A stretch of DNA of 12,880 bases, taken from assembly GCA_044370375.1 (NCBI GenBank), contig JBILVQ010000073.1, positions 1 to 12,880 on the forward strand, given 5' to 3'. The DNA comes from JBILVQ01 sp044370375 (GTDB taxonomy: Bacteria > Bacteroidota > Bacteroidia > UBA4408). Both the position numbers and the translations under genes were made by a program. Shown here in pieces: positions 6,157 through 12,880 of the stretch. Below the pieces are notes generated by a model. It was not told where the DNA came from, made no database searches, and saw only the letters and a list, made by a program, of their open reading frames with translations. Numbering within the stretch: the stretch's first letter is position 1; every line of letters starts with the position of its first letter.

Positions 6157-9100
6157 GTTCTTTTTTCTTTTTCTGACCCGATAAAAAAGTATAGATAGCG
6201 GGTACCACATAAAGGGTTAAAAATCCCGAAAATAACAAACCGCCAATAATTACCGCACCCATGGGTATGCGGCTGGTGGCTCCTGCGCCCAAGGCAAAGG
6301 CAATAGGAACAGCTCCTAAAATAGTAGCCATGCTGGTCATTAGGATTGGTCTGAATCTCGAAACTGAGGCAATTAGGACAGCGTCCTGTTTTTTCTTTCC
6401 TTCTCTTTGTTGTTGGTTGGCAAATTCAACAATCAAAATTCCATTTTTCGTCACCAATCCTACCAACATGATCATTCCGATTTGAGAAAAAATATTGATG
6501 GTTAAATCAAAATACCAAAGGGTTATCAGGGCTCCTGCTATTCCAAGCGGTACAGTAACAATAATGATCAAAGGGTCTCTGAAACTCTCGAATTGGGCCG
6601 ACAAAACTAAATAAATCAGCAACAACGCCAGCAAAAAAGCAAAGGAGGTATTCGAAGAGCTTTCTTTAAAATCTCTTGAAGCACCACTTAAATCAGTAGA
6701 AAAACTTTCGTCCAACACTTCATCTTTAATTCTTTCCATGGCCTTTACTCCATCACCAATGGTTTTGCCGGGTGCAAGGCCGGCCGAAACGGTAGCTGAT
6801 TTATAGCGGTTGTAATGGAATAACTGTGGAGGACTGGTGAGTTCGTTTACCTGAACAATATTGCCCAATTGAATCAATGCTCCTGCATTATTTCTTACAT
6901 ACAAAGATGATAGGTCCAGCGGTTCATCTCTGTTCACACGGTCCATTTGGCCAATGATTTGGTATTGTTTTCCCATGCGGTTAAAGTAACCGTAACGCAC
7001 TCCGCTGTATGAAAGTTGAATCACCTGCGCAATGTCGGCAATACTAACACCCAACGATTTGGCTTTATCGCGGTCAATGATCACATCCAGTTCAGGCTTG
7101 TTAAACTTTAAATTGGCATCTACTCCCTGAAAGGTTGGATCTTTGCTCACGGCTTCCATGAATTGGGGCAATGAGTTTCTTATTTTTTCGAAATCTTGGT
7201 TCTGCAAAATAAATTGCACAGGTAAACCCTGGCGCATACCACCGGCAGAAATGGTTTGTTCCTGAATTACAAAAGCCTTGGCATCGGGGAATTTCATTAA
7301 TCTGCCTTGCAATTGCTCGGCTACTTGCATTTGGGTTTTATTTCTTTCAGCAGGATTCTTAAGCATTACCCGCATAAAGCCGGTATTAACGGCTCCACTA
7401 CCGGTGAATCCGGGTGCAACCACCGTTAGAATAATTCTCTTTTCTTCAATGGAATCAAGGGCCATGTTGGTGATAGAAGTCATGTAATCTTCCATGGCCT
7501 CAAACGAAGTTCCTTCAGGTGCTGTGGCCATTACCCGCATGGCATTTCTGTCGTCCATTGGCGCTACTTCCGATGGAATATTTTTTAACAGCAGGCCTAT
7601 CAGGACAAAGGACACTACAATGATCATCCAGGCCCATCCTCTAACTTTCAGAAATTTTTCAAGGCTTCTTCGATAGGCTTCATTCATACCAACAAAGAAG
7701 GGTTCGGTGCTGGTATAAAACTTTGATGGAGTGGTGTCTTTTTTCTGCAAAACCACATTCAAGACAGGGGTGAGGGTAAGCGATACAAAAGCCGAAATTA
7801 AAACAGCCCCCGAAATAACAATTCCAAATTCACGAAATAACCGTCCAACAAAGCCTTCTAAAAATATAATGGGAAGAAATACCACGGCAAGCGTAAGGGA
7901 AGTGGAGATAACCGCAAACAAAATTTCATTGGAGCCCTTGATGGCTGCTTCGCGTGGACCCATACCGGCTTCCAATTTTTTATAAATGTTTTCGGTCACC
8001 ACAATTCCATCATCCACTACCAAACCTGTTGCGAGCACAATGGCCAGCATGGTGAGCACATTGATAGAGAAGCCGGCCAAGTACATGATAAAGAATGCAC
8101 CAATCAAAGAAACCGGAATATCAATCAAGGGTCGGATGGCAATCAACCAATTCCGGAAGAACAAAAAGATGATGAGTACCACCAATAGAAAGGCAATGAC
8201 CAAAGTCTCCTGAACTTCGGTAATGGAGGCAATGATGAACCTGGTATTGTCCATGGCCACATTCAAAACAATATCGGCAGGAAGGTCTTTCTTTATTTCC
8301 TCCATCCGCTTATAGAACTCTTTGGCAATATCAACGTAATTGGCTCCCGGCTGGGGTACCAATGCCAATGCAATCATAGGGGTACCATTGCCTTTTAATA
8401 CGGTTTCCTCGTTTTCTGCACCTAAAACAGCATGGCCAACATCACTCAAACGAATGGTTTGATTTTCATTCGAACGCAATATCAATTGATTAAATTCTTC
8501 TTCTGTTTTAAGTTTTCCTGATGTTTTTACATTGAGCTCGGTTTTGTCACCTTCAATTTTGCCGCCCGGTAATTCAACATTTTCGCGGTCGAGGGCAATT
8601 TTTACATCCTGTGGCGTAAGCCCGTAGGCATACAATTTTACCGGATCAAGCCAAAGCCGCATGGAGTATCTTTTTTGTCCCCAAATTTGTATGCTGCTAA
8701 CACCCGGAATGGTTTGCAATCTTTCTTGCAAAACATTTTCTCCGTAGTCGTTTATTTCAAGGTGGTTGCGGCTGGTGCTTTGAACGGTCATCGAAATGAT
8801 GGCATCCGAATTGGCATCAGATTTTGAAACCACCGGCGGACCGTCAATATCTTGCGGCAGTTGCCTTACAGCCTGCGATACTTTGTCTCGCACATCATTG
8901 GCCGCCTCTTCTAAATCTATTTCAAGATTAAACTCAACAGAAATCTGACTCGACCCTAAATTGCTGGAAGAGGAGATACTTTTAATGCCCGCTATTCCAT
9001 TGATACTTTTTTCGAGTGGTTCGGTAATTTGTGATTCAATAATTTCGGCATTGGCACCGGTATAATTGGTTCTTACATTGATGATGGGCGGATCAATGGA

Positions 9101-9214
9101 AGGATATTCGCGAACCCCCAAATAATTGTAGCCAATTGCACCAAAGAGAACAATAATGATAGACATTACTGCCGCAAAAACCGGACGGTTGATACTGGTA
9201 GTGCTTAAACTCAT
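6140..9214 (-). CDS. RND efflux pump permease, AcrB/HAE-1-like
   Basis: Inner-membrane proton-driven pump that would export hydrophobic compounds through the adaptor and the TolC-like channel. Seen: 1024 residues, full length for the family. A first membrane helix (11-33) is followed by periplasmic porter segments, membrane helices at about 335-490, a short loop, a second set starting at 527-545, a second periplasmic half, and helices at about 857-1010. The proton-relay residues are present: D401 and D402 in GLVVDDGIVV and K923 in GLVTKNGILIVE. The conserved REYPSIDPP and FLEGFVGRLFREF segments are also there. DD-type relay residues and overall resemblance place it with drug-type (HAE-1) rather than heavy-metal pumps; the actual substrate cannot be read from sequence. 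The ATG overlaps the adaptor stop as ATGA. The C-terminus is lysine-rich, SGQKKKKEHDETE. Confidence 0.93.
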   Translation of the reverse strand: MSLSTTSINRPVFAAVMSIIIVLFGAIGYNYLGVREYPSIDPPIINVRTNYTGANAEIIESQITEPLEKSINGIAGIKSISSSSNLGSSQISVEFNLEIDLEEAANDVRDKVSQAVRQLPQDIDGPPVVSKSDANSDAIISMTVQSTSRNHLEINDYGENVLQERLQTIPGVSSIQIWGQKRYSMRLWLDPVKLYAYGLTPQDVKIALDRENVELPGGKIEGDKTELNVKTSGKLKTEEEFNQLILRSNENQTIRLSDVGHAVLGAENEETVLKGNGTPMIALALVPQPGANYVDIAKEFYKRMEEIKKDLPADIVLNVAMDNTRFIIASITEVQETLVIAFLLVVLIIFLFFRNWLIAIRPLIDIPVSLIGAFFIMYLAGFSINVLTMLAIVLATGLVVDDGIVVTENIYKKLEAGMGPREAAIKGSNEILFAVISTSLTLAVVFLPIIFLEGFVGRLFREFGIVISGAVLISAFVSLTLTPVLNVVLQKKDTTPSKFYTSTEPFFVGMNEAYRRSLEKFLKVRGWAWMIIVVSFVLIGLLLKNIPSEVAPMDDRNAMRVMATAPEGTSFEAMEDYMTSITNMALDSIEEKRIILTVVAPGFTGSGAVNTGFMRVMLKNPAERNKTQMQVAEQLQGRLMKFPDAKAFVIQEQTISAGGMRQGLPVQFILQNQDFEKIRNSLPQFMEAVSKDPTFQGVDANLKFNKPELDVIIDRDKAKSLGVSIADIAQVIQLSYSGVRYGYFNRMGKQYQIIGQMDRVNRDEPLDLSSLYVRNNAGALIQLGNIVQVNELTSPPQLFHYNRYKSATVSAGLAPGKTIGDGVKAMERIKDEVLDESFSTDLSGASRDFKESSSNTSFAFLLALLLIYLVLSAQFESFRDPLIIIVTVPLGIAGALITLWYFDLTINIFSQIGMIMLVGLVTKNGILIVEFANQQQREGKKKQDAVLIASVSRFRPILMTSMATILGAVPIAFALGAGATSRIPMGAVIIGGLLFSGFLTLYVVPAIYTFLSGQKKKKEHDETE

Positions 9215-10281
9215 TTGATTTGTACTACTTTAATTTTTGCTCCTTTTTTCAACTGCATCAAGGCACTTGTGATCAGCGTATCGCCTGGGGCTAGTCCTTC
9301 CGTAATTTGCAATGCATCCCCGGTTCTTAAGCCAATTTTTACCATTTTCTCAACCACCGAATCACCCTTGGCGGTATAAACTTTTTGTCCCTTCAGCACG
9401 GGAATAATGCTGGCAGTAGGAACCATAATCGCATCCGGAATTGTTTGCAATGCAACCTTCACATTAACAAATGCCCCTGGGAATAATTGCCCATCATTTT
9501 GTGCAATGGCCCTTATGACCATATTTCTTGTTGCAGGATCAATGGTTGGTTCAATGGCATACACTTTTGCATGATAGGTTTTATTTGATCCGGCCCCTAC
9601 AAATTCAATATCGCTGCCCCGGCTAATTCTTCCTGCGTATTTTTCGGGTAGATTGAATTCAACTTTTATCTTTTGTATATTCTGAATGGCAGCAATGCGC
9701 GTTTCGGGCCCCACAACTGCTCCAACGCTCACCCATTTTAAGCCGATGGTTCCGTCAAAAGGAGCCAATAAGGATGTTTTTTTGATTTGCTCTCTAACCA
9801 ATTGCAGATCGGCACGGGCAGCATCCAAATCGCTTTGTGTGCGCAAATAATCAATCATGCTGATTCCTTCTTTGCCCAACAATTCTTTTTGCCGCTTTTC
9901 TAAGTCCTCAAACAATTTAACTTGGGTTTTTATCTTTTCTTCCTGTGCTCGCAGGGTGGCATCATCCATTTTTACCAGCAGCTCGCCTTTGCGCACCGCT
10001 TTTCCTTCTTCAAAATGAATCGAGGTAATTTTACCGTTCGTTTCGAAGCGAAGTTCGGTTTGCTCATCTGCCAACAAGGTTCCGCCCGATTGTATATTTT
10101 GTGGCACCACGGTGGTTTTAATTTTTATTGCATTTACCGCCACCGGACCTTTCATTCCGGGTTTACCGCCACCACCGGCTTTTCCATTTTGCTTTTCTGC
10201 CTTTTCATTCATTTTTTGCACTACCAGAAATCCTATCAAAAGGCTTAGCAGCAAAGGCGTAATTATTTTTTTGAAATTCAT
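9211..10281 (-). CDS. Periplasmic adaptor (membrane fusion) subunit of the RND pump
   Basis: Links the inner-membrane pump to the outer-membrane channel. Seen over 356 residues: an N-terminal membrane anchor or uncleaved signal (about 5-22, KIITPLLLSLLIGFLVV) without a lipobox cysteine; a glycine-rich linker (33-45); the first half of a biotinyl-lipoyl-like domain (about 66-106, GKITSIHFEEGKAVRKGELL); a short helical hairpin (about 107-168); the second lipoyl half (LLAPFDGTIGLKWVSVGAVV, 171-190); a beta-barrel domain (about 201-280) with TIDPATRNMVIRA; and a membrane-proximal part to the end. The order and motifs are typical of HlyD/AcrA-type adaptors. The start ATG overlaps the marR stop by one base (TAATG), and its stop overlaps the pump start (ATGA), showing one translationally coupled operon. 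Length is normal. Confidence 0.92.
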   Translation of the reverse strand: MNFKKIITPLLLSLLIGFLVVQKMNEKAEKQNGKAGGGGKPGMKGPVAVNAIKIKTTVVPQNIQSGGTLLADEQTELRFETNGKITSIHFEEGKAVRKGELLVKMDDATLRAQEEKIKTQVKLFEDLEKRQKELLGKEGISMIDYLRTQSDLDAARADLQLVREQIKKTSLLAPFDGTIGLKWVSVGAVVGPETRIAAIQNIQKIKVEFNLPEKYAGRISRGSDIEFVGAGSNKTYHAKVYAIEPTIDPATRNMVIRAIAQNDGQLFPGAFVNVKVALQTIPDAIMVPTASIIPVLKGQKVYTAKGDSVVEKMVKIGLRTGDALQITEGLAPGDTLITSALMQLKKGAKIKVVQIK

Positions 10282-10820
10282 TATTTTTTTTCGGCTTTGG
10301 TGTATTTTACAAAGTACTGGTCGGCAGGCAAACCACTAATGTTTTGAAAGATGCGGTCTAACTGGCGGTAAAAATCTTCTACTTCTTTTTGACTAAAACC
10401 TTTAAAGGCAAGGTCGTTCATGAAATGAAAATTTTTTTTCAATTGAGGATAAAAGTCAAGGGCTTTTTTGGTTGGTTGCAGAATGTGTTTTCTTCGATCG
10501 TCAGGATTGGTTTTTCTTTTTACATAACCCTTTTTGTCAAGGTAATCAATAATTTTCACCACATAGGTTTTTTCTAGACCTAAACAATCTGCAATGCCTT
10601 GCTGGGTGATGTGTTCATGATTTATGACCAAACTGATAATAAAGAAATAGCGGTCAATATCGGCTTCCTTAAATCGGTGTGTCAACGCTCCGTAATAATC
10701 GCGCGCCAGGGTATTAAAATGATGCGAAAGTGGAGTTTCACAATTTCCAACCTTTTCCCTGTCGATTAATTTTTTTTTGCTCAATGGTGAAGAAACTAAA
10801 TAGTTAACAATGTTAACCAT
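10281..10820 (-). CDS. MarR-family transcriptional regulator of the efflux operon
   Basis: Probable local repressor, relieved by a small-molecule ligand, as is usual for MarR proteins encoded with efflux pumps. Seen from the chosen ATG: 179 residues. There is an N-terminal extension (1-30), a dimerisation helix region (31-55), and a winged helix-turn-helix at about 56-120. That domain has ITQQGIADCLGLEKTYVVKIIDYLDKKGYV followed by the wing NPDDRRKHILQPT, whose DDRR is a family hallmark; C-terminal dimerisation helices run to the end. The frame is open further up to a TTG at 10913, but that start would add 31 mostly basic residues not typical of the family. ATG at 10820 follows GACAAAAAA, an A-rich initiation region, and is preferred. 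It is the first gene of the operon. A palindrome overlaps the start codon. Confidence 0.85.
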   Translation of the reverse strand: MVNIVNYLVSSPLSKKKLIDREKVGNCETPLSHHFNTLARDYYGALTHRFKEADIDRYFFIISLVINHEHITQQGIADCLGLEKTYVVKIIDYLDKKGYVKRKTNPDDRRKHILQPTKKALDFYPQLKKNFHFMNDLAFKGFSQKEVEDFYRQLDRIFQNISGLPADQYFVKYTKAEKK

Positions 10821-10822
10821 TT
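10798..10822. promoter_or_regulatory. 25-bp near-perfect palindrome at the marR start, candidate operator
   Basis: Twelve-base arms around a central A (10810) match at 11 of 12 positions; the one mismatch is 10802/10818. The core is GTTAACA/TGTTAAC, so the hexamer GTTAAC occurs twice, 9 bp apart, and the outer arms are aaat and attt. It covers the marR ATG (10820-10818). A third GTTAAC lies in the intergenic region at 11034-11039. MarR dimers usually bind inverted repeats of this size near their own start. Binding here is inferred. Confidence 0.55.
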
Positions 10823-11171
10823 TTTTGTCAAAATGTTTAGATCTCTTCAATTTTAACTTTTTTTCCCGGAATTCATCGATGACCGAAGCTGGTTTGTGAC
10901 GGTTTCCCCGCAAGACCCGGGTAATTGAATTTCAATCCTGTATTACAAGATCTTGGAGAAATGGATTAAATCTTGAATTAATTTTTTTATTGTAAGGGTA
11001 GAAAAAATATATAGGAATTTATTTCGTTATTAGGTTAACTCAAATTCAACCCTCAAAAAGTCGAATCATTTTTTATTTTCTCCTTGTTAGGGTTTAACCT
11101 TGCTAATTTCCATTCGAAACATTAGCTTATGGTTTATTTCCTTAATTTCGCAATAATTAGATAATTAGCTT
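10821..11171. other. Divergent intergenic region between marR and the M28 peptidase gene
   Basis: No coding sequence is supported, apart from an unlikely TTG-started extension of marR up to 10913. It must hold promoters for both directions. On the minus strand TAAAATTG (10855-10848) matches the -7 consensus with one mismatch. Other visible features are a perfect 10-bp palindrome caagatcttg (10946-10955), a GTTAAC at 11034-11039, and an 11-bp direct repeat near the peptidase start. No structured RNA or riboswitch was recognised. Confidence 0.45.
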
Positions 11172-11174
11172 ATG
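11121..11174. repeat. Pair of 11-bp direct repeats at the peptidase start
   Basis: Attagcttatg occurs at 11121-11131 and again at 11164-11174, the second copy containing the ATG at 11172. The copies are 43 bp apart and flank the possible -7 box. The significance is unclear; a regulator site or a short duplication are both possible. Confidence 0.5.
11143..11150 (+). promoter_or_regulatory. Possible -7 promoter box of the M28 peptidase gene
   Basis: Taatttcg matches TAnnTTTG except for one base, 21 nt before the start codon. No well-placed -33 TTG is visible, so the call is tentative. Confidence 0.3.
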
Positions 11175-12788
11175 ATGAAATTGTTTGTTCTTTTGTTTGC
11201 CTCAATACCTTCGCTTCTTTTTGCGCAGAATTTCCCTCCCAATATTTATATTACGAATGTAATTGTTGATACTTCCCTTCAGAACATCAAAGTAAATTTT
11301 GATGTTCTTGATGGTATAGGTCCAGTTCCCCTTGATATTAAAGCTTTTCTTTCTGCTGATAGTGGTCTTACCTATATAGCACCAATGCAGAATTTGACGG
11401 GTATGGTTGGTTTTCCAATATTTCAAGGAAATAGCAAAAACCTGACGGTATGGTATAATAAAGATAGTTTATATCAAGCAGCCGGTGGAAATAGTAATGC
11501 CTGGTTCATGATTAAAATAGTAGCTGATGACCAGGAGCCTATTAGCATTCAAAACATGATTGATGATATAGATAGTAGTTTGGTTTACCAATACATGCAA
11601 TACATTGCTCAACCGCGTAATCATATTGGAGCACCTTTGGTGTTAAGTGCTATAAAGGATAGCATTGAAAACAATTTCAATCGTTCCAATCTGCAAACAA
11701 AAAGAGATAATTTTAATTTTGGGATTTATGGCGGACAAAACATTATTGGCAGAAAACCGGGCCTATTCCAAGAGAAGAAAACAATTATTGTGGATGCCCA
11801 TTTTGATGCAGTCAATAATTCACCCGGTGCCGATGACAACGGATCTTCATTGACTGCAGTTTTAATTGCTTCTAAAATTTTGTCGAATTTTCAGTTTGAA
11901 AAATCACTCAAATTTATTGCCTTTGATAAGGAAGAGAACGGACTTTTAGGCTCGTCCTTTTATGTTAACAACAGCATTCCGAATTATGAAGAAACCGAAT
12001 CTGTGCTAAACATGGAGATGATTGGGTATTATGATGATGCACCCAATTCTCAATTAGTACCTAACGGTTTTTCACAACTTTTTCCCGCAGCCATTGATTC
12101 TATAAGCACCGGCGGTAACCAAGGTGTTTGGTTATTTACGGTGGGCAATGCGAACAGTACTTCCTTGTCTTATGCCTTTGATACCATTGCCAGAAATTAT
12201 GTTCCTAATGTGAAATCTTTGGTGCTGAATGTTCCGGGTAACGGACAAGTAGCGCCTGATTTAAGAAGAAGCGATCATGCTCCCTTTTGGGATGCAGGTT
12301 ATTCAGCCTTGATGCTAACCGATGGTGCTGATTTTAGAAACGCAAACTATCACACTCCGGGTGATTCATTGGAAACATTAAATTTTCCATTTTTGGTGCG
12401 GAATGTTAAAGCAGTAACCGCGGTTGCGGCCTCCCTTGCCAAGCCAATTTCAGCAAGTTATGCGGTGGTGGGCCCATGGCAATTGATTAAAGGAATGGGA
12501 ACGGGTGTTGAAGAAAGCGAATTTAAGGTAAATGCTGAAGTCTTTCCAAATCCATCAAACCAAGAAATTTATTTGAAGTTTGATAGCGATATCAAATCCC
12601 TGCAATTAATGATTCATGATTCAAAAGGAAACCTGGTTTTTCAAAAAGAAATGCTGAATATCAAAAAAGGGGTTGCTTTCACTGTTCCTTTGGATGAAAT
12701 GCCTGCAGGAGTATATTTTTTAAGTGCAAAAGGTGAAGAATTTCAATTCGCCAAGAAGATTGTCTTATCTGAAAAACACAATCATTGA
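11172..12788 (+). CDS. Secreted M28-family zinc peptidase with T9SS type-A sorting domain
   Basis: Probable secreted di-zinc aminopeptidase or related exopeptidase. Seen over 538 residues: a signal peptide (1-18, cleaved near LLFAQ); an Ig-like beta-rich segment (about 22-120) similar in style to modules common in Bacteroidota exoproteins; the M28 catalytic domain (about 135-425); and a C-terminal type-A T9SS domain (about 453-538: AEVFPNPSNQEIYL, then GVYFLSAKGEEFQFAKKIVL). Predicted metal ligands by alignment to known M28 motifs are H210 (VDAHFDAV), D222 (GADDNGSS, bridging), E255, E282 (NMEMIGY) and H394 (NYHTPGD), with E254 as general base. E282 stands where an aspartate is more common, a conservative change. 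Two ATGs, 11172 and 11175, are both possible starts. The gene is transcribed away from the efflux operon and appears monocistronic; no clear terminator follows in the remaining 92 nt. Confidence 0.9.
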   Translation: MMKLFVLLFASIPSLLFAQNFPPNIYITNVIVDTSLQNIKVNFDVLDGIGPVPLDIKAFLSADSGLTYIAPMQNLTGMVGFPIFQGNSKNLTVWYNKDSLYQAAGGNSNAWFMIKIVADDQEPISIQNMIDDIDSSLVYQYMQYIAQPRNHIGAPLVLSAIKDSIENNFNRSNLQTKRDNFNFGIYGGQNIIGRKPGLFQEKKTIIVDAHFDAVNNSPGADDNGSSLTAVLIASKILSNFQFEKSLKFIAFDKEENGLLGSSFYVNNSIPNYEETESVLNMEMIGYYDDAPNSQLVPNGFSQLFPAAIDSISTGGNQGVWLFTVGNANSTSLSYAFDTIARNYVPNVKSLVLNVPGNGQVAPDLRRSDHAPFWDAGYSALMLTDGADFRNANYHTPGDSLETLNFPFLVRNVKAVTAVAASLAKPISASYAVVGPWQLIKGMGTGVEESEFKVNAEVFPNPSNQEIYLKFDSDIKSLQLMIHDSKGNLVFQKEMLNIKKGVAFTVPLDEMPAGVYFLSAKGEEFQFAKKIVLSEKHNH

Positions 12789-12880
12789 TCAATGGGTTTA
12801 GCCTATTGTCATGAAAAAGTCGCTTTAGTATTAAAGTAAAATTAGATTGTTAAATCTTGAAACCTTTTCTAAGCCTTTTG

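Noticed and set aside
6157..6210. Upstream extension of the TolC-like protein to 6210
   Set aside because: It would put 18 charged residues before an obvious signal peptide and lengthen the overlap with the pump gene to 71 nt; the ATG at 6156 or 6153 is a better start.
4843..10820. The efflux operon as a novel system
   Set aside because: Regulator, adaptor, RND pump and outer-membrane channel are a standard arrangement in Bacteroidota, with all key residues present.
10821..10913. Upstream extension of the MarR protein from a TTG codon at 10913
   Set aside because: It would start at TTG, adds an atypical lysine/arginine-rich leader, and the downstream ATG at 10820 has a better initiation context and fits family length.
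12789..12880. Terminator or further gene after the peptidase
   Set aside because: There is only a weak A/T stem (ctttagtattaaag) without a T tract, and no frame of useful length before the window ends.

Overview
The window is from a Bacteroidota chromosome. Two genes carry type IX secretion (T9SS) C-terminal sorting domains, one type A and one type B. One secreted protein is built from SprB-type repeats. Ribosome-binding regions are A-rich rather than Shine-Dalgarno-like, and several upstream regions hold the Bacteroidota -7 motif TAnnTTTG. The genus cannot be fixed from the sequence alone. No tRNA, rRNA, CRISPR array, transposase or phage gene is visible.

Layout: (1) 1-240 holds a short minus-strand reading frame that runs into an 11-base G tract at the window edge, then a hairpin terminator. 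(2) 329-1059 is a HigBA-type toxin-antitoxin operon on the minus strand, toxin gene first, with a -7 box and an adjacent 18-bp palindromic operator candidate. (3) 1060-1556 has no convincing protein gene. It does hold a plus-strand promoter-like element, inverted repeats and a bidirectional terminator, which together look like a small RNA gene of about 180 nt. (4) 1557-4427 encodes a 956-residue secreted lectin/PKD/SprB-repeat adhesin with a type-B sorting domain. (5) 4428-4842 is intergenic and contains a GC-rich (about 67% over 4671-4780), strongly self-complementary element. (6) 4843-10820 is a tightly overlapping four-gene minus-strand operon: MarR-type regulator, periplasmic adaptor, RND pump and TolC-like outer-membrane channel. 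(7) 10821-11171 is a divergent intergenic region. (8) 11172-12788, plus strand, encodes a secreted M28-family zinc peptidase with a type-A sorting domain.

How the genes work together: the efflux operon is a complete tripartite pump encoded with its probable regulator. A 25-bp near-perfect palindrome overlapping the marR start codon is a good candidate for autoregulation. The adhesin and the peptidase are unrelated cargo that would both need a T9SS encoded elsewhere. The HigBA module is a self-contained accessory unit. The protein genes are of known families. The least explained sequence is non-coding: the possible small RNA at about 1294-1474 and the structured GC-rich element at about 4569-4830.
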